Assembly (NCBI RefSeq): GCF_000378625.1
Contig: NZ_KB905165.1
Span: 124,001 to 188,000, forward strand
Direction of reading: 5' to 3'
DNA length: 64,000 nt
DNA from: Colwellia piezophila ATCC BAA-637
GTDB taxonomy: Bacteria; Pseudomonadota; Gammaproteobacteria; Enterobacterales; Alteromonadaceae
The notes under the pieces are model-generated. The model did no database searches. It was not told the origin of the DNA and saw only the letters and a program-made list of their open reading frames with translations. Of the stretch, positions 1-9,426 are shown piece by piece (within the stretch, counting starts at the first letter, position 1; every line of letters begins with the position of its first letter). A program made the translations under genes and the position numbers.

Positions 1-176
1 TTGATGCGATCTTTAGTCAGTTCATTGACTAAACCGACTGCGAAAGTACAGGCTATAGCAAAGAGTGCCAGTATTTTTGTATTTTTAGAAATGGCAATCG
101 TTAGCGATGATTTTTCTGCGATATCGTTATCAGACTGAGTTTTGCTTTCGCTGGTGGAATGGTCATTTTTAGACAT
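1..176 (-). CDS. rsxG: RsxG, electron transport complex subunit G (N-terminal part; runs off the window)
   Basis: The minus-strand frame starts with ATG at 176-174 and stays open to the window edge. About 58 residues are visible: a polar N-terminal stretch of about 30 residues, then a hydrophobic segment (around ILALFAIACTF) consistent with the single membrane anchor of RsxG/RnfG. In the family this subunit carries a covalent FMN on its periplasmic domain, which lies outside this window. The start codon shares one base with the stop codon of rsxD (TGATG arrangement), the usual translational coupling in rsx/rnf operons. Identity rests on operon position plus the anchor. Subunit E is presumably next, outside the window. 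Confidence 0.85.
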   Translation of the reverse strand, partial: MSKNDHSTSESKTQSDNDIAEKSSLTIAISKNTKILALFAIACTFAVGLVNELTKDRI

Positions 177-1237
177 CACTTATCTCCCTTTACGTGACCA
201 TAGGTACGAGGGCGAGTATATTGGTCGATTAACGGCGCAGACATGTTACAAAGTAAAATAGCAAAAGCAACGCCATCAGGATAACCACCGGCAGTGCGAA
301 TTAGATAGACTAATAGCCCAGCAAGTAAACCAACGATGATACGACCTTTAGTGCTGGTCGCACCGGTAACCGGGTCTGTTAATATGAAAAATGCGCCTAG
401 CATGGTTGCACCAGAAAACCAGTGGAACATAGTTGAAGCACTACTATCTGGACTTATGCTATAACCGATAAATGAGCAGATAAATAAACTGATTAAAAAG
501 CTGACGGGTGTTTGCCAAGCGATGGCTTTTTTAAAGATTAGAAAAAGTCCACCCACTAAAAATCCGGCATTGATCCATTCCCAACCGAGGGCAAAGTTGT
601 CACCGAAAATAGGATTTTCAATACTCTCTAGTACGGTTAAACCTAAACCGGTATTTGTCTTTAGCATGTCCAATGGTGTTGCCATCGTGATGCCATCGAT
701 ACTGGTTCTTATTTGTTCAACCGAATAACCTTCAACGGTAAAGCCCGTTAATATAGTGGTTAAGGTATTGGTAAAAGTAAGGTCAACGGCAATAAGTGAC
801 AGTGGTGGCTGCCATAGGGTCATTTGCAAAGGAAATGATACTAATAGCATTACATATCCGGCCATGGCAGGGTTAAACGGGTTATGACCTAGACCACCGT
901 ATAATTGTTTAACGATAACAATGGCAAACATTGTACCTATTACCGATATCCACCAAGGCGCTAAGGCGGGTAAGCAGATACCAATTAATAACGCGGTCAA
1001 TAGGGCGCTGCCATCGAATAATTCATGTGAAATAGGTTTTTTACGCAAAGACAAGACAGTGAATTCACAAGCGAGTGCGGTTGCCATGGCAAGGGCAATA
1101 TGAATTAAATTTCCCCATCCAAAAAAATACCATTGCGCCAAAACACCGGGCAGGGCCGCGTAAATCACTAAACGCATTAAGTTAGGTGTTTTTGTTTGAT
1201 TATGGTTGTGAGGTGAACTTGCTATCCAAAATGCCAT
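176..1237 (-). CDS. rsxD: RsxD, electron transport complex membrane subunit D
   Basis: 353 aa, close to the usual family length. It is a polytopic inner-membrane protein with many hydrophobic helices and the RnfD/NqrB-type segment GGLGHNPFNPAMAGYV (residues 114-129). RnfD carries covalently bound FMN on a threonine; here TMATPLD places a Thr at residue 187, the same number as the reported Vibrio cholerae RnfD site. The C-terminal part has the conserved LTDPVTGATS stretch. The complex couples electron transfer to ion movement; in E. coli Rsx it keeps the SoxR [2Fe-2S] cluster reduced. A 71-bp gap separates it from rsxC upstream, and it overlaps rsxG by one base. Rsx rather than Rnf is chosen for consistency with gammaproteobacterial naming. 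Confidence 0.95.
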   Translation of the reverse strand: MAFWIASSPHNHNQTKTPNLMRLVIYAALPGVLAQWYFFGWGNLIHIALAMATALACEFTVLSLRKKPISHELFDGSALLTALLIGICLPALAPWWISVIGTMFAIVIVKQLYGGLGHNPFNPAMAGYVMLLVSFPLQMTLWQPPLSLIAVDLTFTNTLTTILTGFTVEGYSVEQIRTSIDGITMATPLDMLKTNTGLGLTVLESIENPIFGDNFALGWEWINAGFLVGGLFLIFKKAIAWQTPVSFLISLFICSFIGYSISPDSSASTMFHWFSGATMLGAFFILTDPVTGATSTKGRIIVGLLAGLLVYLIRTAGGYPDGVAFAILLCNMSAPLIDQYTRPRTYGHVKGDK

Positions 1238-1308
1238 TATTTAAGTCGACTCGTCGGGTTATTGCGTTGAGAATTTTTATTCGAGTATTGTCTTTCGTTG
1301 ATCATAGG

Positions 1309-3594
1309 TTACACGCTGTCTTGGTCATTATGGCTAACGTTGCTGTCAATCTTGCTAGATTCTTTGTTTTTCTTTTTTGCTTTTGCCTTCGCAATTACTG
1401 CAGCAATTTGCGCTTTTTTATCTGCAGTAGGAGCAGGGGTTCTTTCATTTTTACTATCAACAATATTATCTTGTACCACTTGAGCAGGCACTTTATCACC
1501 TACAGCACTTGTTTTTTCAAGCTCTGCAGTTTCAGCGCTGACTTGTGCCGCTTTTTTCGCTAAGGCCTTACTTTTTGCTTTAGCAATGGCAGCGGCTATT
1601 TTAGCCTTTTTATCATCAGCGTTAGTCGGTTTTTCAACAGAAGTTTGTACAGACTCTGTTTTTTCTGCAGCGGAGGCTCTGGGTGGGGCTACTGAAGCTG
1701 AGGGTTTACTTGCCGCGTTAAGATTTTTGGCTTTTGCCTTGGCAATAGCGGCAGCAATTTTAGCTTTTTTATCATCAGCGTTAATCTGTTTTTCAGCCTT
1801 AGCCGGTTTTTTTTCAGGTTCTCCAGCAAGCGTTTCCTTCGCTAATACATCACTTTGAGGTGTCAAAAGGGCGGCTTCTTGCTTAAGCTTTTTCTTCGCT
1901 TTGGCTCTGGCGATAGCCGCAGCTACTGGAGACAACTGCTCGTCAACGGGCGCATCTATAGGTTCATCAACCGAACTTATGCTGCCAGTGGCGTTGTTTT
2001 TACTGTCGACACCACCTGCTTGGCTAGCTGCCTTTCTCGCTTTGACTCGAGCAAGCGCTGCAGCTACCGCAGATTTAGCGCCAGTAGCTTCGGGCGTTGC
2101 TTTATTCATTGCCGCTTTTCGCGCCGCAGCCGCTTTTTTTTGTTTTGCTTGACGGGCAATTTTTTCTTTTTCTAAGCGTAATTTACGGGCTTCAAATCGT
2201 ATTTTAGCTTTTTCTGCTTTTAAATCTAATTGTTGCAGCTGGCGTATTTCCGCTTTAGCAACACGATAGTAATGCACCAGAGGAATTTGGCTAGGGCAAA
2301 CATAAGCACAGGCACCGCAATCAATACAATCACTTAAGTTAAGCTTCTCTAACTGTGGATAATCTTTGGCTTTGGCACTCCACTGCAGCTCTTGTGGTAA
2401 CAACTGACTAGGGCAAACATCACTACATTGGCCGCAACGGATACATTCTACTTCGTTACTTTCTTTTTCGAACGCACTGGGCATTTCTTTTCTGCTAGGC
2501 ACTAGAATGCAATTACTGGTTTTGACGATGGGTACTAGCTCGCTAGCGACACTAAAGCCCATCATAGGTCCACCCATGATCACCGGTTGTTTCTCATTTT
2601 CAACGGCTTGTACGCCACATTGCTCAAGCAGGAAGTTAACAGGAGTGCCCAATAAGGCCCAAACATTTTGTGGTTTGCTTAACGCTTGGCCTGTAACGGT
2701 AACCACACGACGGATAAGCGGGGTATCATGTCTTACCGCTTCATTAATGGCAAAACACGTGGCAACGTTTTGCATTATGATGCCAGCATCAATAGGTAAT
2801 TGACCTGAGGTGACCTCTTGACCGGTTAATATTTGAATTAATTGCTTTTCACCGCCTGCCGGGTATTTAGTTGGTACCACGCAAACTTTCATCTTTTCAA
2901 TGTCTTGTGTTGCTTGTTGCAACGCTTTAATCGCTTTTGGTTTGTTGTCTTCAATCGCAATGAGAATAAAGGCAGGGCTTAATAATTTATCGAGAATTTT
3001 TATGCCATCGACTATTGCGTTGCTTTGCTCCATCATTATCAAATCATCGGCAGTGATATAAGGTTCACATTCTGCGCCGTTAATAATGAGGATATTAATA
3101 TCAGATTTACTATTTGCTTTGATGTGGGTTGGGAAACCAGCACCACCCATACCCGCGATACCGGCATCCGCAATTTTTTCAATAATATCGTTATTTGATA
3201 ACGTTTCAAGATCGGTACACACCACGCGATCGCGCCAGGTATCTTCACCATCGACATCTAGAAAAATACATAACTGACTAAGACCCGAAGGGTGGGCAAT
3301 AACCGACATTTTAATCGCACTAATTATGCCACTAGTAGGCGCATGAATAGGCACTGTCATCGGGTTAGTGCTTAATGTTAAGGCTTGGCCTTTTAACACT
3401 TGATCGCCAATCTTTACCAGTAAATCACCTTCACGGCCGATATGCTGTTGCAGCGGTATAATTAACTGTTTTGGTAAGGCAAGTTGTTTGATAGGTTTAC
3501 TTGCGGTGATTACTTTTTGCTCAGGAGGATGAATACCGCCATGAAAATCCCAAAAATGACCACGAGTGATGCGCTCTATAACTGATTCCACCAT
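1309..3594 (-). CDS. rsxC: RsxC, electron transport complex subunit C with a long Ala/Lys-rich repeat tail
   Basis: 761 aa. Residues 1-450 are the conserved core, with a glycine-rich nucleotide-binding motif GMGGAGFPTH (about 149-157) and two [4Fe-4S] ferredoxin motifs, C384-x2-C387-x2-C390-x3-C394 and C423-x2-C426-x2-C429-x3-C433. In the family this is the peripheral NADH/FMN-binding subunit facing the cytoplasm. Residues 455-500 are a charged coiled coil. Residues 505-745 are a low-complexity tail in which a block like KKAKIAAAIAKAKAK recurs about five times (near 509, 556, 610, 663 and 726), separated by acidic and Ser/Pro linkers. Tails of this kind occur in many gammaproteobacterial RsxC proteins and vary in length. 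Start ATG at 3594, six bases after the rsxB stop. Confidence 0.95.
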   Translation of the reverse strand: MVESVIERITRGHFWDFHGGIHPPEQKVITASKPIKQLALPKQLIIPLQQHIGREGDLLVKIGDQVLKGQALTLSTNPMTVPIHAPTSGIISAIKMSVIAHPSGLSQLCIFLDVDGEDTWRDRVVCTDLETLSNNDIIEKIADAGIAGMGGAGFPTHIKANSKSDINILIINGAECEPYITADDLIMMEQSNAIVDGIKILDKLLSPAFILIAIEDNKPKAIKALQQATQDIEKMKVCVVPTKYPAGGEKQLIQILTGQEVTSGQLPIDAGIIMQNVATCFAINEAVRHDTPLIRRVVTVTGQALSKPQNVWALLGTPVNFLLEQCGVQAVENEKQPVIMGGPMMGFSVASELVPIVKTSNCILVPSRKEMPSAFEKESNEVECIRCGQCSDVCPSQLLPQELQWSAKAKDYPQLEKLNLSDCIDCGACAYVCPSQIPLVHYYRVAKAEIRQLQQLDLKAEKAKIRFEARKLRLEKEKIARQAKQKKAAAARKAAMNKATPEATGAKSAVAAALARVKARKAASQAGGVDSKNNATGSISSVDEPIDAPVDEQLSPVAAAIARAKAKKKLKQEAALLTPQSDVLAKETLAGEPEKKPAKAEKQINADDKKAKIAAAIAKAKAKNLNAASKPSASVAPPRASAAEKTESVQTSVEKPTNADDKKAKIAAAIAKAKSKALAKKAAQVSAETAELEKTSAVGDKVPAQVVQDNIVDSKNERTPAPTADKKAQIAAVIAKAKAKKKNKESSKIDSNVSHNDQDSV

Positions 3595-3600
3595 ACTCTC

Positions 3601-4170
3601 CTAATCCAGTTGCTTTACTGGAATACTGGTTAAATCCCATTGCCAATTGTGAATAGTATCTGGCAATTCACGCATTTCAATACAATCTACTGGGCACGGA
3701 GCAACACATAAATCACAACCTGTGCACTCATCTATGATAATGGTATGCATTTGTTTAGCCGCACCTATAATGGCATCAACAGGACAAGCCTGAATGCATT
3801 TAGTACAACCGATACAATCTTCTTCAATAACAAAAGCCACTTTAGGGCGATTACTTTTTGGCGCATCACCTTGAACATGGCTTTCATCAATAGGTAGTAC
3901 CTCAACCCCCATTAAATCGGCTATTTTCTTGATGGTATCTTCACCGCCGGGCGCACATTTATTAATGGCTTCACCGTCAGCTACTGCTTGAGCATAGGGT
4001 TTACAGCCAGGGTAACCACATTGACCACATTGGGTTTGCGGGAGTATGGCATCAAGTTGTTCGACAATAGGATCAGCATCGACCTTAAAACGTACCGAAG
4101 CAAAGCCCAGTAAAGCACCAAATACAGCAGCAAGACTACCTAAAACGAGGATGGCAAGTAGGATGTTCAT
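3601..4170 (-). CDS. rsxB: RsxB, iron-sulfur subunit B of the electron transport complex
   Basis: 189 aa. An N-terminal membrane anchor (residues 3-25) is followed by a four-cysteine Fe-S domain (C48, C51, C56, C72) and two ferredoxin-type [4Fe-4S] motifs (C119/C122/C125/C129 and C149/C152/C155/C159). This is the full RnfB/RsxB architecture, the subunit thought to pass electrons through the complex. It follows rsxA by a single base and precedes rsxC by six bases, so translation is probably coupled. Start codon ATG at 4170. No residue appears to be missing. Confidence 0.96.
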   Translation of the reverse strand: MNILLAILVLGSLAAVFGALLGFASVRFKVDADPIVEQLDAILPQTQCGQCGYPGCKPYAQAVADGEAINKCAPGGEDTIKKIADLMGVEVLPIDESHVQGDAPKSNRPKVAFVIEEDCIGCTKCIQACPVDAIIGAAKQMHTIIIDECTGCDLCVAPCPVDCIEMRELPDTIHNWQWDLTSIPVKQLD

Positions 4171-4171
4171 C

Positions 4172-4753
4172 TTAGATCTTCACCAAACCGGTAAAACCTA
4201 AAAAAGCTAAGGACATTAAGCCCGCGGTAATCATCGCAATCGCAGTGCCTTTAAATGGGCCAGGAACATCGGCATTAGCTAATTTTTCGCGCATGGCTGA
4301 AAACATCACTAATACTAAAGAAAAGCCTAGTGCAGCACCAAAACCATAAATAATAGATTCGAAAAAACCATGGCTCAATCTTAAATTTAACAAGGCGACA
4401 CCTAATACGGCACAGTTTGTGGTTATCAGTGGTAAGAAAATACCCAATAATCGGTACAAGCTGGCACTTGTTTTGTGCACAACCATTTCAGTAAATTGCA
4501 CAACGACGGCAATCACTAAAATAAAACTCATGGTGGTCAGGTATTCAAGGTCAAGAGGAACCAGCAGATAGGTGGTTACTAAATAGCTCAGCAATGACGC
4601 TAAAGTCATAACGAAAATAGTGGCGAAGGACATGCCTATAGCTGTTTCAGTCCGCGAAGAGACACCCATAAAAGGGCATAGGCCAAGAAATTGCACTAAA
4701 ACAAAATTATTTACGAGTACAGTGCCAACGAGTAGTAACAGATAATCAGTCAT
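4172..4753 (-). CDS. rsxA: RsxA, electron transport complex membrane subunit A
   Basis: 193 aa, first gene of the minus-strand rsx operon. It is almost entirely hydrophobic, with about six transmembrane helices, as in RnfA/NqrE. The two conserved cysteines that bind an intramembrane Fe-S cluster in this family are visible in GLCPFMGV (C26) and TTNCAVLG (C114). The family signature [18 protein letters not shown] lies at the N terminus. Start ATG at 4753; a candidate promoter lies about 45 bases upstream. One base separates it from rsxB. Confidence 0.97.
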   Translation of the reverse strand: MTDYLLLLVGTVLVNNFVLVQFLGLCPFMGVSSRTETAIGMSFATIFVMTLASLLSYLVTTYLLVPLDLEYLTTMSFILVIAVVVQFTEMVVHKTSASLYRLLGIFLPLITTNCAVLGVALLNLRLSHGFFESIIYGFGAALGFSLVLVMFSAMREKLANADVPGPFKGTAIAMITAGLMSLAFLGFTGLVKI

Positions 4754-4796
4754 TTACTTTAAAGGTCATTAAGTTATGAATTGGAATATTGGCGTC

Positions 4797-4825
4797 ATTA
4801 TCCTTGTTTTTATAAAATATAACAA
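4797..4825 (-). promoter_or_regulatory. Candidate sigma70 promoter for the rsx operon
   Basis: On the minus strand a -35-like TTGTTA (4825-4820) and a -10-like GATAAT (4802-4797) are separated by exactly 17 bases. This would start transcription near 4790 and give a leader of about 37 bases before the rsxA ATG. Matches to consensus are 4/6 and 5/6. It is a pattern match only; there is no experimental support. Confidence 0.4.
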
Positions 4826-4891
4826 CACACCAGCTGTAAGGGTATTAGTTAATTTTCTTTGTCTTAACATAATAAAGAGCGATTCTACAAA

Positions 4892-4922
4892 AAAGCCGAA
4901 TGTGAGTGAATCATTCGGCTTT
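4892..4922 (-). terminator. Intrinsic terminator downstream of the csrD-like gene
   Basis: A perfect 11-bp stem (AAAGCCGAATG pairing with CATTCGGCTTT) has a 9-base loop. On the minus strand it is followed by a short T run. It lies between the end of the csrD-like gene (4947) and the rsxA promoter region, so it insulates rsx from read-through. Confidence 0.85.
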
Positions 4923-4946
4923 ACATATTATTGCGCTTTTATTGTC

Positions 4947-6851
4947 TTATAATTTTGCGGGTTTACCAACATAATAGCCCTGACAACCATCGATAAATAG
5001 TTTTTCTAAGGTGTGTTTTTCTTCTTGGCTTTCAACACTTTCAGCGAGGACATTAATGCCGAGTCTATGAGCCAAATCAACCATCAAACGCAAGAAATAT
5101 TGATTGTTTTTATCATCATCAATATCGCGGGTATAAGAGCTATCCATTTTAATATAGTCAGGTGTTAAGTCTCTAAAAAACTTAAACGAGGTTAATCCAA
5201 CCCCAAATCGTTCCACCGTAACGCGTGAACCAACACGGTGTAACATATCAACTAAGCGTTTCGCTGTTTTTATATTTTTTTGTAAACCCAGCTCTGCTAC
5301 CTCAAAGACTAAACGAGGAGCTGCCGCCGGCTCGCGCAGTAATTTACGCTCTAACCAAATCATAAAGTGTTCATCATTAACACTGCGTGCGCTAATGTTG
5401 ATGCCATAACTACTATCGAGCATGTTTTTACTGGTGATTTCTTTAATGACAGTGTCAATGATTAAGCGATCTACTTCGATTATTTTGTCTAGTTTTTCAG
5501 CCATAGCGATAAAAGTCGCCGTGGGTAACATGTCACCATTAGCATTTAGAAAACGCGCTAATATCTCACCATAAACACGGCTATTACGACCGCTAGGTTG
5601 GATAGGTTGCAATAATAAGCTAATACGACCGCCATCTAACACGCTATCAATTTCTTGTCGCCAATTTTGGCTACCATAATTGGCACTATTATCGGTTAAT
5701 ATATTGACGTCAGTTTGCGAGTACCATGAGTTCGTTTTTTGTGTTTGAGCAACACTGACCCCTGTATCTGCTAACGCGAGGAGTTCCCCGAGTGGCTTAG
5801 ATTTATCAAAGTAAACTAAACCGGTGAAAGCGACAGAATCTAATTCATTGATTTGCTGGTAGTCATTAAATTTAAGCATCAATTCACTGGCATAATCTTC
5901 AGCAACTTTTAATTGTTCGTTAGGTAAAATAGTAGCGAAGTCAGAACTGTTTAAGCGGAACATTTTACCTGTGGGTCTGGTTAATAAGGCCTCTTTGATA
6001 ATGTCAGCAACTTTTACAATGTAGTTATCACCGGAATTATAGCCATGAATTTGGTTAATTGTTTGTAATTCGGAACAGCGAGTAATGAGCAGGACACCAA
6101 ATTTTATTGGACTTTCTTGGGCAATTTGATTTTCATAATATTGTACAAAACGATTACGGTTTTCAATTCCCGTTAAGCTATCTATATGAGCTTGCCTTTG
6201 TAAATTTGTGGTGTTTTTAAATTGTTCAGTCATCATCAGCTTGATTTCAGCAATACCTTCCTGCAAAGCAGGGATTTCTAATAATCGCTCGCTATCGCTT
6301 TCTTTGGTAATAAAGTTTGGATCATTAATTTGCGCTAATTCATTACTGATTTGCTTGCTGATTATTCTAAAGATAACTGATTGTAATTTGTAATTAAGCC
6401 TCGCCGAAATAAAAATAAAGATAATAGACAAGGCAAGAATAGCGATAAATAATTGGCTTAGTAAATTAAATATATCGCTGAAATTTAGCTGGTATTGAAC
6501 TTGTAGGTTAAGTGCTCCCGTTGAAACGGTTTTCCGTTTTGCTAAGCTAAAACCGAGCGATTGAGTTTGTTCTTCTTGATGACTATATAATATCTCTGAA
6601 TTTTTTTTAATGATTAAAACGCGGTAAACCGTACTCGCATTTAAGGCGGCAGCAAGCTTATTGACAGTATCCTGAAGTGACGCATCGCTGCCTATAATTT
6701 GTTGGCTAACGGCTTGAATGGTTTTTGTGTGATGTTGCGTTTGCTGGTTAATATAACCGGTTAGTAATGAATAGCTGATTGCCGCTAAGGCAATAATAAA
6801 TACTAAAGCAAACAAAATATTTTTGATTAATAACTTAGAAAACTTATACAT
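4947..6851 (-). CDS. csrD: CsrD-like regulator with degenerate GGDEF and EAL domains
   Basis: 634 aa. Two transmembrane segments (about 10-32 and 132-152) flank a periplasmic stretch; a HAMP-like linker is followed by a GGDEF-type domain (about 220-375) and an EAL-type domain (about 400-630). The GGDEF signature is replaced by NSSDF (301-305) and the EAL motif reads EIL (429-431), so neither cyclase nor phosphodiesterase activity is expected. This matches CsrD (MshH in Vibrio), which directs RNase E to the CsrB/C small RNAs and also has degenerate motifs and about 640 residues. The gene is single, with its own promoter and terminator. The assignment rests on architecture and degeneracy; another inactive GGDEF-EAL protein remains possible. 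Confidence 0.7.
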   Translation of the reverse strand: MYKFSKLLIKNILFALVFIIALAAISYSLLTGYINQQTQHHTKTIQAVSQQIIGSDASLQDTVNKLAAALNASTVYRVLIIKKNSEILYSHQEEQTQSLGFSLAKRKTVSTGALNLQVQYQLNFSDIFNLLSQLFIAILALSIIFIFISARLNYKLQSVIFRIISKQISNELAQINDPNFITKESDSERLLEIPALQEGIAEIKLMMTEQFKNTTNLQRQAHIDSLTGIENRNRFVQYYENQIAQESPIKFGVLLITRCSELQTINQIHGYNSGDNYIVKVADIIKEALLTRPTGKMFRLNSSDFATILPNEQLKVAEDYASELMLKFNDYQQINELDSVAFTGLVYFDKSKPLGELLALADTGVSVAQTQKTNSWYSQTDVNILTDNSANYGSQNWRQEIDSVLDGGRISLLLQPIQPSGRNSRVYGEILARFLNANGDMLPTATFIAMAEKLDKIIEVDRLIIDTVIKEITSKNMLDSSYGINISARSVNDEHFMIWLERKLLREPAAAPRLVFEVAELGLQKNIKTAKRLVDMLHRVGSRVTVERFGVGLTSFKFFRDLTPDYIKMDSSYTRDIDDDKNNQYFLRLMVDLAHRLGINVLAESVESQEEKHTLEKLFIDGCQGYYVGKPAKL

Positions 6852-6942
6852 GATGAAATTAAATGCTCCGTTTAAATCCGATCAAGATGCAAAGGCATGC
6901 TAATTAGAATCATGCGAATCTTTTGCATGAAATGTTAGCTAC

Positions 6943-6972
6943 AGTATAGGGTCAATAGTAAGATATTGTAAA
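6943..6972 (-). promoter_or_regulatory. Candidate sigma70 promoter for the csrD-like gene
   Basis: On the minus strand TTTACA (6972-6967) and TATACT (6948-6943) are separated by 18 bases, each one mismatch from consensus. Transcription would begin near 6936, about 85 bases before the ATG at 6851. Confidence 0.55.
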
Positions 6973-7234
6973 ATATATATTAATTTTAGCAAATTCACCC
7001 CGGTTTTAGTTTGAACTACCAGAACTACTAATATAACCAAGATGCTACTTTTATTGGCTATATTAGTTAATGTCACTTGCGCTTGTTAGCGTGTCATTAT
7101 ATAATTTGGCTAATAGAACTTAGTAAGATGTCACTGGATAATCGCACAGTCACTGTGTTGTTTATATTCTTACTAGTATTATTGATGGTTTATCCATTGA
7201 TAACCAGATAAGGCAATGTTTATTGTTTTATCTT

Positions 7235-7275
7235 GGGGGAAACGGTGAAATAAGCCCCTAATTTGGGGTTTTTTT
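7235..7275 (+). promoter_or_regulatory. rimP leader: first terminator hairpin with a competing upstream G-tract
   Basis: AAGCCCC (7252-7258) pairs with GGGGTTT (7265-7271) around a six-base loop and runs into seven T residues. A G5 tract at 7235-7239 could instead pair with CCCC at 7255-7258, giving mutually exclusive folds as in an attenuator. Rfam lists a rimP leader with a terminator structure in Enterobacteria; whether this leader belongs to that family was not tested. The rest of 6852-7414 shows no convincing gene. It also holds a 13-base dyad CACAGTCACTGTG at 7145-7157. Confidence 0.55.
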
Positions 7276-7329
7276 GTTTTTTAGCTGGTGGCATTTTCGT
7301 ATTAAAAATGGAAACAGCAAACTTTCGTT

Positions 7330-7349
7330 GGGCTATAAGCCCTTTTTTT
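7330..7349 (+). terminator. Second terminator hairpin in the rimP leader
   Basis: GGGCT (7330-7334), loop ATA, AGCCC (7338-7342), then seven T residues (7343-7349). It lies 66 bases before the rimP start codon. A terminator inside the leader, with no gene immediately upstream on the plus strand, suggests premature termination control of the rimP-nusA-infB operon rather than the end of another transcript. Confidence 0.65.
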
Positions 7350-7414
7350 ATATCTGAATTTTTACTGTACTGCCGTTTGAAAATATCAAGCAGTAACGTA
7401 ATAGGAGAAAACGC

Positions 7415-7870
7415 TTGGCTAAATTTGAGCATAAACTAACTGAATTATTAAAACCTGCGGTTGACGAAACCGGCAAAACATTATGGGGCGTTGAATTTAT
7501 CAGTGCGGGTAATAACTCTATTTTACGTTTATATATTGATCACGAAAATGGCATCAATGTTGATGATTGTGCGGAAGTAAGTCGTCAGGTCGGTGCAATA
7601 TTAGATGTAGAAGATCCAATAAGTAGTGAATATAGTTTAGAAGTCTCATCGCCAGGTGTTGATCGTCCATTATTTGAATTAGCACATTTTCAAGAAGTTA
7701 TCGGCGAAACGGTTAATGTAAGATTGTCGATGCCATTGAATGGTCGTCGCAAGTTTAAAGGCCCACTAGTTGCCATAGAAAACGATAGCTTAATAGTCGA
7801 AGTTGATAGCATTGATTACGAGTTAGCTATCAGCAATGTAGATAAAGCGAATCTTGTCGCAAAGTTTTAA
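7415..7870 (+). CDS. rimP: RimP, ribosome maturation factor (30S assembly)
   Basis: 151 aa, the normal length for RimP. The first domain contains GVEFISAGNNSILRLYID and the second begins near the conserved YSLEVSSPGVDRPLF motif (about residues 71-85). RimP acts in late 30S subunit assembly. The start is a TTG at 7415, chosen because AGGAG at 7403-7407 sits seven bases upstream and the translation begins MAKFEHKLTELL as expected for the family. First gene of the rimP-nusA-infB cluster; 38 bases separate it from nusA. Confidence 0.95.
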   Translation: MAKFEHKLTELLKPAVDETGKTLWGVEFISAGNNSILRLYIDHENGINVDDCAEVSRQVGAILDVEDPISSEYSLEVSSPGVDRPLFELAHFQEVIGETVNVRLSMPLNGRRKFKGPLVAIENDSLIVEVDSIDYELAISNVDKANLVAKF

Positions 7871-7908
7871 GCGTTAAATAAATTAACATAAATTAAAGGC
7901 TAAGTAGC

Positions 7909-9405
7909 ATGAGTAAGGAAATATTACTGGTTGTTGATGCGGTTTCTAATGAAAAAGCATTACCACGAGAAAGCATTTTTAAAGCGATGGAAACTGCTTT
8001 AGAAACAGCTACCAAGAAAAAATATGAAGGCGACATTGAAGTCCGTGTTGCTATTGACCGTATTACGGGTGAATTTGATACTTTTCGTCGTTGGTTAATT
8101 GTTGGCGATGAAAGCGAATGCATGGAAAACCCGTTTGCAGAAATTACCTTGTCTGCAGCACAATATGATGAGCCAGAATTAAATCTGGGTGATTATGTTG
8201 AAGATCAAATAGACTCAGTGAAATTTGACCGTGTAACCACACAAACAGCCAAGCAAGTTATCGTACAAAAAATTCGCGAAGCAGAACGTGCACTAATTGT
8301 CGAAGCTTACCAAGACCAATTGGGTGAAATCGTTACCGGTGTTGTTAAAAAAGCCAGTCGCGATAGTGTGATTATTGACTTAGGCAACAATGCCGAAGCA
8401 ATTATATATCGTGATGATATGTTACCACGCGAAACATTTCGTCCAGGTGATCGTGTTCGTGGTTTGTTATATGAAATTAAGCCAGAAGCACGCGGTGCAC
8501 AATTATTTGTCAGCCGTACAAAACCTGAAATGTTAATTGAACTTTTCCGCGTTGAAGTACCTGAAATTGGCGAAGAAATGTTAGAGATTAAAGGGGCCGC
8601 TCGCGATCCTGGTTCTCGTGCTAAAATTGCTGTTAAAAGTAATGACAAACGTATTGACCCTGTTGGTGCTTGTGTTGGTATGCGTGGTTCACGTGTCCAA
8701 GCCGTATCTGGTGAGTTAGGTGGCGAACGTGTTGATATCGTATTATACGATGACAACGCCGCTCAATACGTAATCAACGCCATGGCTCCTGCTGAAGTAG
8801 CATCAATTATTGTTGATGAAGACAAAGGCACTATGGATATTGCTGTAGAAGAAGGCAATTTAGCGATGGCTATTGGTCGTAGTGGTCAAAATATTCGTTT
8901 AGCGAGTCAGTTAACTGGCTGGGAATTAAACGTAATGACTGTTGCTGACATGAAAGAAAAACATCAAGCAGAGAATGATAAAGTACTAAACTTATTTATT
9001 GATAAGTTAGACCTTGATGAAGACTTTGCTACTTTACTCGTCGAAGAAGGCTTCACTTCATTAGAAGAGATTGCTTACGTACCGGCTGCTGAGATGCTTG
9101 AAATTGAGGGTATGAATGAAGACATCGTTGAGCAGCTTCGTGAACGAGCTAAAGAAGCGTTAACTACGCAAGCCCTTGCGAGTGAAGAAACTTTAGAAAA
9201 TGCAGAGCCTGCACAAGACTTACTTGACCTTGAAGGTTTAGAACGTCATTTAGCATTTGTTTTAGCAAGCCGAGGTGTTCGTACCCTTGAAGACTTAGCT
9301 GAACAAGGTATCGATGAAATCAGCGATATTGAAGAATTAACTGAAACCAAAGCGGGTGAGCTAATCATGGCTGCGCGTAATATTTGTTGGTTTAACGAAG
9401 AATAA
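7909..9405 (+). CDS. nusA: NusA, transcription termination/antitermination factor
   Basis: 498 aa, typical of gammaproteobacterial NusA. In order: an RNA polymerase-binding N-terminal domain (1-125), an S1 domain (about 135-200, [20 protein letters not shown]), two KH domains ([11 protein letters not shown] near 250, [15 protein letters not shown] near 320) and two acidic C-terminal helix-hairpin repeats (about 365-425 and 440-495) that in E. coli bind the alpha subunit C-terminal domain or lambda N. It acts in pausing, termination and antitermination. It lies between rimP and infB with short gaps and is probably cotranscribed with them. Confidence 0.97.
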   Translation: MSKEILLVVDAVSNEKALPRESIFKAMETALETATKKKYEGDIEVRVAIDRITGEFDTFRRWLIVGDESECMENPFAEITLSAAQYDEPELNLGDYVEDQIDSVKFDRVTTQTAKQVIVQKIREAERALIVEAYQDQLGEIVTGVVKKASRDSVIIDLGNNAEAIIYRDDMLPRETFRPGDRVRGLLYEIKPEARGAQLFVSRTKPEMLIELFRVEVPEIGEEMLEIKGAARDPGSRAKIAVKSNDKRIDPVGACVGMRGSRVQAVSGELGGERVDIVLYDDNAAQYVINAMAPAEVASIIVDEDKGTMDIAVEEGNLAMAIGRSGQNIRLASQLTGWELNVMTVADMKEKHQAENDKVLNLFIDKLDLDEDFATLLVEEGFTSLEEIAYVPAAEMLEIEGMNEDIVEQLRERAKEALTTQALASEETLENAEPAQDLLDLEGLERHLAFVLASRGVRTLEDLAEQGIDEISDIEELTETKAGELIMAARNICWFNEE

Positions 9406-9426
9406 TAACACCGGAGAATATAATAG

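Noticed and set aside
1586-2175. Long plus-strand open frames opposite the rsxC tail
   Set aside because: They are mirror frames of the Ala/Lys-rich repeats; the minus-strand RsxC with Fe-S motifs explains the region.
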